This document shows, piece after piece, positions 60,665 through 64,000 of a DNA stretch of 64,000 bases. Under the pieces are notes generated by a model, which was not told the origin of the DNA, searched no databases, and saw only the letters and a list, made by a program, of their open reading frames with translations. Source of the stretch: Vicinamibacterales bacterium (lineage in GTDB: Bacteria; Acidobacteriota; Vicinamibacteria; Vicinamibacterales; UBA2999); the NCBI GenBank assembly GCA_041394705.1, contig JAWKHS010000006.1:248001-312000 (forward strand), in the 5' to 3' direction. The position numbers and the translations under genes were made by a program. Position 1 is the stretch's first letter; every line of letters begins with the position of its first letter.

Positions 60665-60722
60665 CCCACCGCCCGTCCCACGCCGATTCGGGCGCGGCCG
60701 CGGCCGCATCCGGCGCTCGCGC

Positions 60723-60728
60723 TATCCT
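60723..60728 (+). promoter_or_regulatory. -10 box (TATCCT) of the Tat epimerase gene, leaderless arrangement
   Basis: TATCCT, then exactly 6 nt, then the ATG at 60735; no ribosome site. Confidence 0.55.
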
Positions 60729-60734
60729 CGCCTC

Positions 60735-61892
60735 ATGCGTCCCACCCGACGGGAGTTCCTCTACGCGTCCGGCCTGGCGGCCGGCGCCATCGGCGCCGGC
60801 GATCTCGATCCGGACGGCCGGCCGCTGCTCCAGGGGCCAGGTCGCGCCGCGGCGCCGCTACGCATCCTGATCCTGGGCGGCACGGGCTTCATCGGGCCGC
60901 ACCAGGTGCGCAATGCGGTGGCGCGGGGCCATCACGTGACCCTCTTCAACCGCGGCCGCACGAATCCCGGGCTCTTCAAGGGCTTGCCGAACATCGAGGA
61001 GCGTGTGGGCGATCGCGCCCCGACGCCCGGGAACTACGACTCGTTGAAGGACGGACGCTGGGACGTGGTCATCGACAACCCGACGACGCGGCCCCGGTGG
61101 GTCAGGGAAGCGGCCGCGGCGGTGCGGGGCCGCGCCGACCACTACGTGTTCATCTCGACGATCTCGGTCTACGCGAGGAACGACGAGCCCGGCGCGGACG
61201 AGTCGGCGGCCGTCGCCACCACCGCGACGCCGGACGTGGAGAGCGGGCCGGAGTTCCCGCCACTGTACGGCCCCCTCAAGGCCCTGTCGGAGCGCGAGGC
61301 GCAGCGGGCGTTCCCCGGACGGGCGACCATCATCCGGCCCGGACTCATCGTGGGCGTGGGTGACACGACGGATCGGTTCACCTACTGGCCCGTCAGGATC
61401 GCGCGGGGCGGCGAGGTCCTGGCGCCCCCCGCGGGCGATCCCGTGCAGATCATCGACGCGCGCGATCTCAGCGAGTGGGTCATCCGCTGCTGCGAGCGGA
61501 AGGTCTACGGCGTCTTCAACGCGACGGGGCCCCGAACGCGCTTCGGCGTGGGCCAGATGCTGGAGGGCATCCGCGATACGCTCGGCGCCCGGGCGACGTT
61601 CGTCCACGTGACGCCCGCCTTCCTGGAGCGGCAGGACCCGCCCGTGAACGCGTGGACCGACCTTCCCGTGTGGGTGCCGGCCTCTGGGGAGACCGCCGGC
61701 TTCACGCAGCGGAGCATCGCCAAGGCCCTCGCGGCGGGCCTCACGTTCCGCCCCTTCCCCGACACCGTGCGCGAGACGATGGCGTTCTACCGCCAGCAGT
61801 CGGACGAGCGGAAGGCCCAGCTGCGCGCGGGCCTGTCGGAGGAGCGCGAGGCGGCGGCGCTGGCGGCGTGGAAGGCGCGGACCCGCAAGTAG
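60735..61892 (+). CDS. Tat-exported NAD-dependent epimerase/dehydratase-like protein
   Basis: 385 residues. A twin-arginine signal (TRREFLYASGLAAGAIG) precedes a Rossmann GGTGFIG (48-54), FISTISVYA (about 138-146) and YGPLKALSE (about 181, carrying the Tyr and Lys of the catalytic triad). It belongs to the extended SDR group, close to the chloroplast-stem-loop-binding-like/isoflavone-reductase-like epimerases. Tat export of a folded, cofactor-loaded epimerase is the interesting point; an exported SDR also occurs at 11618-12523. Confidence 0.88.
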   Translation: MRPTRREFLYASGLAAGAIGAGDLDPDGRPLLQGPGRAAAPLRILILGGTGFIGPHQVRNAVARGHHVTLFNRGRTNPGLFKGLPNIEERVGDRAPTPGNYDSLKDGRWDVVIDNPTTRPRWVREAAAAVRGRADHYVFISTISVYARNDEPGADESAAVATTATPDVESGPEFPPLYGPLKALSEREAQRAFPGRATIIRPGLIVGVGDTTDRFTYWPVRIARGGEVLAPPAGDPVQIIDARDLSEWVIRCCERKVYGVFNATGPRTRFGVGQMLEGIRDTLGARATFVHVTPAFLERQDPPVNAWTDLPVWVPASGETAGFTQRSIAKALAAGLTFRPFPDTVRETMAFYRQQSDERKAQLRAGLSEEREAAALAAWKARTRK

Positions 61893-61907
61893 CTTCCGGA
61901 AGCACCG

Positions 61908-63041
61908 CTACGTCAAGACGTCGCGCGCCGCCAGGACGTGCCGGATCGCGTCGGCCGGCGTGTCGGCCATCGCGGTGAGGTGGCCCATCTTGCGGCCCGG
62001 CCGCGGGTCGGCCTTGCCGTAAAGATGCAACTTCACGTCGGGGACGGCGAGGGCCGCCGCCCATTTCGGCTCGCCGAGCGCCCAGACGTCACCGAGCAGG
62101 TTCGCCATCGCCGCGGGCCGGAGCAGCGTCGTCGCGCCGAGCGGCAGCCCGCACACCGCGCGGACCTGCTGTTCGAACTGGCTCGTGACGCAGGCGTCGA
62201 ACGTGAGGTGCCCCGAGTTGTGCGGCCGCGGCGCGACCTCGTTCACCAGGACCTTGCCGTCGGCGGTCAGGAAGAACTCGACGCACAGGACGCCCACGTA
62301 CGACAGTTCTTCCATGATGGCGCGGGTCACGCTCACCGCCTCGGCGACGGCCGGCGCCGCCATCCGCGCGGGGGCCACCGAGAGGTCGAGGATGTGGTTC
62401 CGGTGCGCGTTCTCGATGGCGCCGTAGTCGGCGAACGCGCCGTCGAGGCCGCGGGCGGCGACGACCGAGAACTCGAGCGCGAAGTCCACGACCTTCTCCA
62501 GGATGGCGGGCTGGTGGCCCACGAGTCCCCACACCGCTTCCGCGTCGAGCGGCGAGGTGATGCGGTGCTGGCCCTTGCCGTCGTAGCCGAAGCTGGCCGT
62601 CTTCAGGATCGCGGGCGTGCCCACGCGGGCGATGGCGGCCGTCAGCTCCTCCAGCGACTCCACGGCTTCGAAGGGCGTCACGGGGAATCCCTTGAGATCC
62701 AGGAACGCCTTCTCCCGCGCCCGCTGCTGCGTGATGTGGAGTGCGTGGCCGGTGGGGCGCACGGGCACGAGCTCGGCCGCGGCATCGGCGGCGTCGGTCG
62801 AGACGTTCTCGAACTCGAACGTCACGACGTCCACGCGCCGGGCGAACGCACGGATGGCGTCGAGGTCGTCGTAGTCGGCCGTGATCTCGACGTCCGCGAC
62901 CTGGCCGGTCGGGGTGTCGATGCCCGGGGACAGGATGTGGACGCGGTAGCCCATCCGCTTGGCGGCGATGGCGAACATCCGCCCGAGCTGGCCGCCGCCC
63001 AGGACCCCGAGCGTGGCTCCCGGCAGGACGATGCGGTTCAC
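61908..63041 (-). CDS. purK: N5-carboxyaminoimidazole ribonucleotide synthetase
   Basis: 377 residues from a GTG, an ATP-grasp enzyme that carboxylates AIR with bicarbonate and ATP in purine synthesis. Motifs: GGGQLGRMFAIAAKRMG (about 15-31), ILKTASFGYDGKGQHRI (about 151-167), EKVVDFALEFSVVAARG and VNEVAPRPHNSGHLTFDACV (about 269-288). Length matches the family. Its start overlaps the purE stop as GTGA, so the two are coupled, and PurE converts its product. Confidence 0.96.
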   Translation of the reverse strand: MNRIVLPGATLGVLGGGQLGRMFAIAAKRMGYRVHILSPGIDTPTGQVADVEITADYDDLDAIRAFARRVDVVTFEFENVSTDAADAAAELVPVRPTGHALHITQQRAREKAFLDLKGFPVTPFEAVESLEELTAAIARVGTPAILKTASFGYDGKGQHRITSPLDAEAVWGLVGHQPAILEKVVDFALEFSVVAARGLDGAFADYGAIENAHRNHILDLSVAPARMAAPAVAEAVSVTRAIMEELSYVGVLCVEFFLTADGKVLVNEVAPRPHNSGHLTFDACVTSQFEQQVRAVCGLPLGATTLLRPAAMANLLGDVWALGEPKWAAALAVPDVKLHLYGKADPRPGRKMGHLTAMADTPADAIRHVLAARDVLT

Positions 63042-63523
63042 GGGAGCGAGTCTTCGCGCACCTGCCGCGTCTGGGCCTCGCGGAAGGCGTGCAGTCGCGC
63101 GCGCAGGTCCGGGCGCGACGTGGCGAGCACCGCCGCCGCGAGCAGCCCGGCGTTGCGCGCGCCGGCCTTGCCGATGGCCAGCGTGCCCACCGGCACGCCG
63201 CCCGGCATCTGGACGATGGACAGCAGGGAGTCGAGCCCGTTGAGGGCCGCGCTCTGCACGGGCACGCCCAGCACAGGCAGGACGGTGTGGGCGGCGACCA
63301 TGCCGGGAAGGTGAGCGGCACCGCCGGCGCCCGCGACGATCACCTCGAGGCCCCGGGCCTCGGCGCCCTCGGCGAACTCGGCCAGCCACCTGGGCGTGCG
63401 GTGGGCGGACACGATGTGCTTCTCGTACGGCACGCCCAGCTCGTCGAGCGCCGCTGTGGCGTGCGACATCGTTTCCCAGTCGGACTTCGAGCCCATGACG
63501 ACGGCGACGAGCGGGGACGGCAT
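63038..63523 (-). CDS. purE: N5-CAIR mutase (phosphoribosylaminoimidazole carboxylase catalytic subunit)
   Basis: 161 residues, class I PurE. Conserved blocks are MGSKSDWETM (10-19), SAHRTP (39-44, with the catalytic His), AGAGGAAHLPGMVAAHT (about 66-82) and LDSLLSIVQMPGGVPVGTLA (about 102-121). It rearranges N5-CAIR from PurK to CAIR. It is first in the purEK unit and divergent from the M16 gene. Confidence 0.97.
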   Translation of the reverse strand: MPSPLVAVVMGSKSDWETMSHATAALDELGVPYEKHIVSAHRTPRWLAEFAEGAEARGLEVIVAGAGGAAHLPGMVAAHTVLPVLGVPVQSAALNGLDSLLSIVQMPGGVPVGTLAIGKAGARNAGLLAAAVLATSRPDLRARLHAFREAQTRQVREDSLP

Positions 63524-63609
63524 GGCGGCGCGGACGCGAGGAAGCTTACCATCCCGCGCTTCGTCCCGGCCGGCAGCGCGCGCGGCCGCGGCCCGGCCCG
63601 GCAGGGCGC

Positions 63610-63615
63610 TACACT
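63610..63615 (+). promoter_or_regulatory. -10 box (TACACT) of the M16 gene, leaderless arrangement
   Basis: TACACT ends 6 nt before the ATG at 63622; no ribosome site. Confidence 0.55.
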
Positions 63616-63621
63616 GGCCGG

Positions 63622-64000
63622 ATGCGGTCCTCCACTCCGGTCTTCGCCCTTGCGGCGCTCGCCGTGACTCTGGGTGCGCCCGTCGGCGCGCGCCAGCAGG
63701 CCCCGGCCCATCTGGGCGTGCCCTACCGGGAGTTCACGCTGGCCAACGGGCTCCACGTGATCATGCACAGGGACACGAGCGTCCCGGTGATCAGCGTGAA
63801 CGTCTGGTACCACGTCGGCTCGGGCAGCGAGAAGCCCGGCCGCACCGGCTTCGCGCATCTCTTCGAGCACCTGATGTTCGAGGGCTCGAAGCACGTGCCT
63901 GAAGGCTCGTTCGACACGTGGCTGGAAGGGGCCGGCGCCGACAACAACGGCTCCACCACGGTCGATCGGACCAACTACTACATCGACGGGCCCTCCAACG
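63622..64000 (+). CDS. Secreted M16-family zinc peptidase, truncated by window end
   Basis: 126 residues visible of what is normally a 430-950 residue protein. Signal peptide 1-23 (VGARQQ). The inverted zinc motif HLFEH (79-83) stands in the M16 context RTGFAHLFEHLMFEGSKHVP. NNGSTTVDRTNYY near 110-121 is the expected following strand. The enzyme probably degrades peptides in the periplasm. The partner half or tandem gene would lie to the right of the window. Confidence 0.93.
   Translation, partial: MRSSTPVFALAALAVTLGAPVGARQQAPAHLGVPYREFTLANGLHVIMHRDTSVPVISVNVWYHVGSGSEKPGRTGFAHLFEHLMFEGSKHVPEGSFDTWLEGAGADNNGSTTVDRTNYYIDGPSN

Noticed and set aside
1..64000. rRNA, tRNA, CRISPR arrays, prophage or complete insertion sequences.
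   Set aside because: I looked for conserved tRNA ends, regularly spaced short repeats, integrases and transposases and saw none. The only mobile-type element is the MITE at 29184-29347. A covariance-model search would be needed to exclude small RNAs.

Overview
The window is about 64 kb of very GC-rich DNA (roughly 70% by eye) packed with protein genes on both strands. I see no rRNA, tRNA or CRISPR. The gene content points to Acidobacteriota, most likely a Vicinamibacteria-type soil bacterium. The clues are an orphan ADOP-type MacB/FtsX permease, an adjacent DUF1501/DUF1800 pair, an Oar-like TonB receptor with an N-terminal carboxypeptidase-regulatory domain, several secreted peptidases and PIG-L/NEW3 proteins, an LPMO-like secreted protein, and many histidine kinases. 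The assignment rests on gene families only.

Layout. 1-7.1 kb: an FAD-linked oxidase (cut by the window edge), a small heat-shock protein with a textbook promoter and a CIRCE-like operator, a secreted LPMO-like protein, the ADOP permease, peptidase T and a secreted metallo-beta-lactamase-fold hydrolase. 7.2-8.6 kb: a WYL regulator divergent from a two-gene unit whose first gene looks like a shrunken SRPBCC protein. 8.6-18.6 kb: a HEAT-repeat protein, an ECF42-type sigma factor with its DGPF/YCII partner, an exported SDR, a cupin stub, a histidine kinase, YbaK, a YCF48/BNR-repeat protein, an N-acyl-D-amino-acid deacylase and a membrane AraC regulator. 18.6-26.0 kb: a seven-gene, end-to-end overlapping drug-efflux operon (TetR, HlyD, ATPase, TolC, ATPase, two ABC-2 permeases) with a palindromic operator ahead of the TetR gene. 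26-30 kb: a TIGR01777 epimerase, a membrane protein, a hybrid kinase with a 164-bp MITE-like element just upstream, and HupE/UreJ.

30-40.4 kb: DUF6702, an M1 peptidase, an alpha/beta hydrolase, a SYLF protein, DUF1501/DUF1800 and a PIG-L protein. 40.5-45.0 kb: three tandem paralogous membrane histidine kinases with coupled reading frames and no response regulator. 45.2-51.4 kb: a BlaI/M56 pair, the TonB receptor and a matrixin-like protease with fibronectin-like repeats. 51.7-57.5 kb: two Arg-rich small proteins, an FAD oxidoreductase, Ada and a penicillin-acylase homologue. 57.6-64 kb: two diguanylate cyclases, a GNAT, a Tat-exported epimerase, purE-purK and the start of an M16 peptidase.

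Two themes cut across the window. Operons are strung together by 1-4 nt ATGA/GTGA/TGATG overlaps. Many monocistronic genes have a TAnnnT -10 box ending 6-9 nt before the start codon and no Shine-Dalgarno, which suggests frequent leaderless mRNAs. The points I would follow up first are the three-kinase cluster, the leaderless pattern, the MITE, the CIRCE-like hsp20 operator, the ECF42 promoter and the asymmetric ABC exporter.
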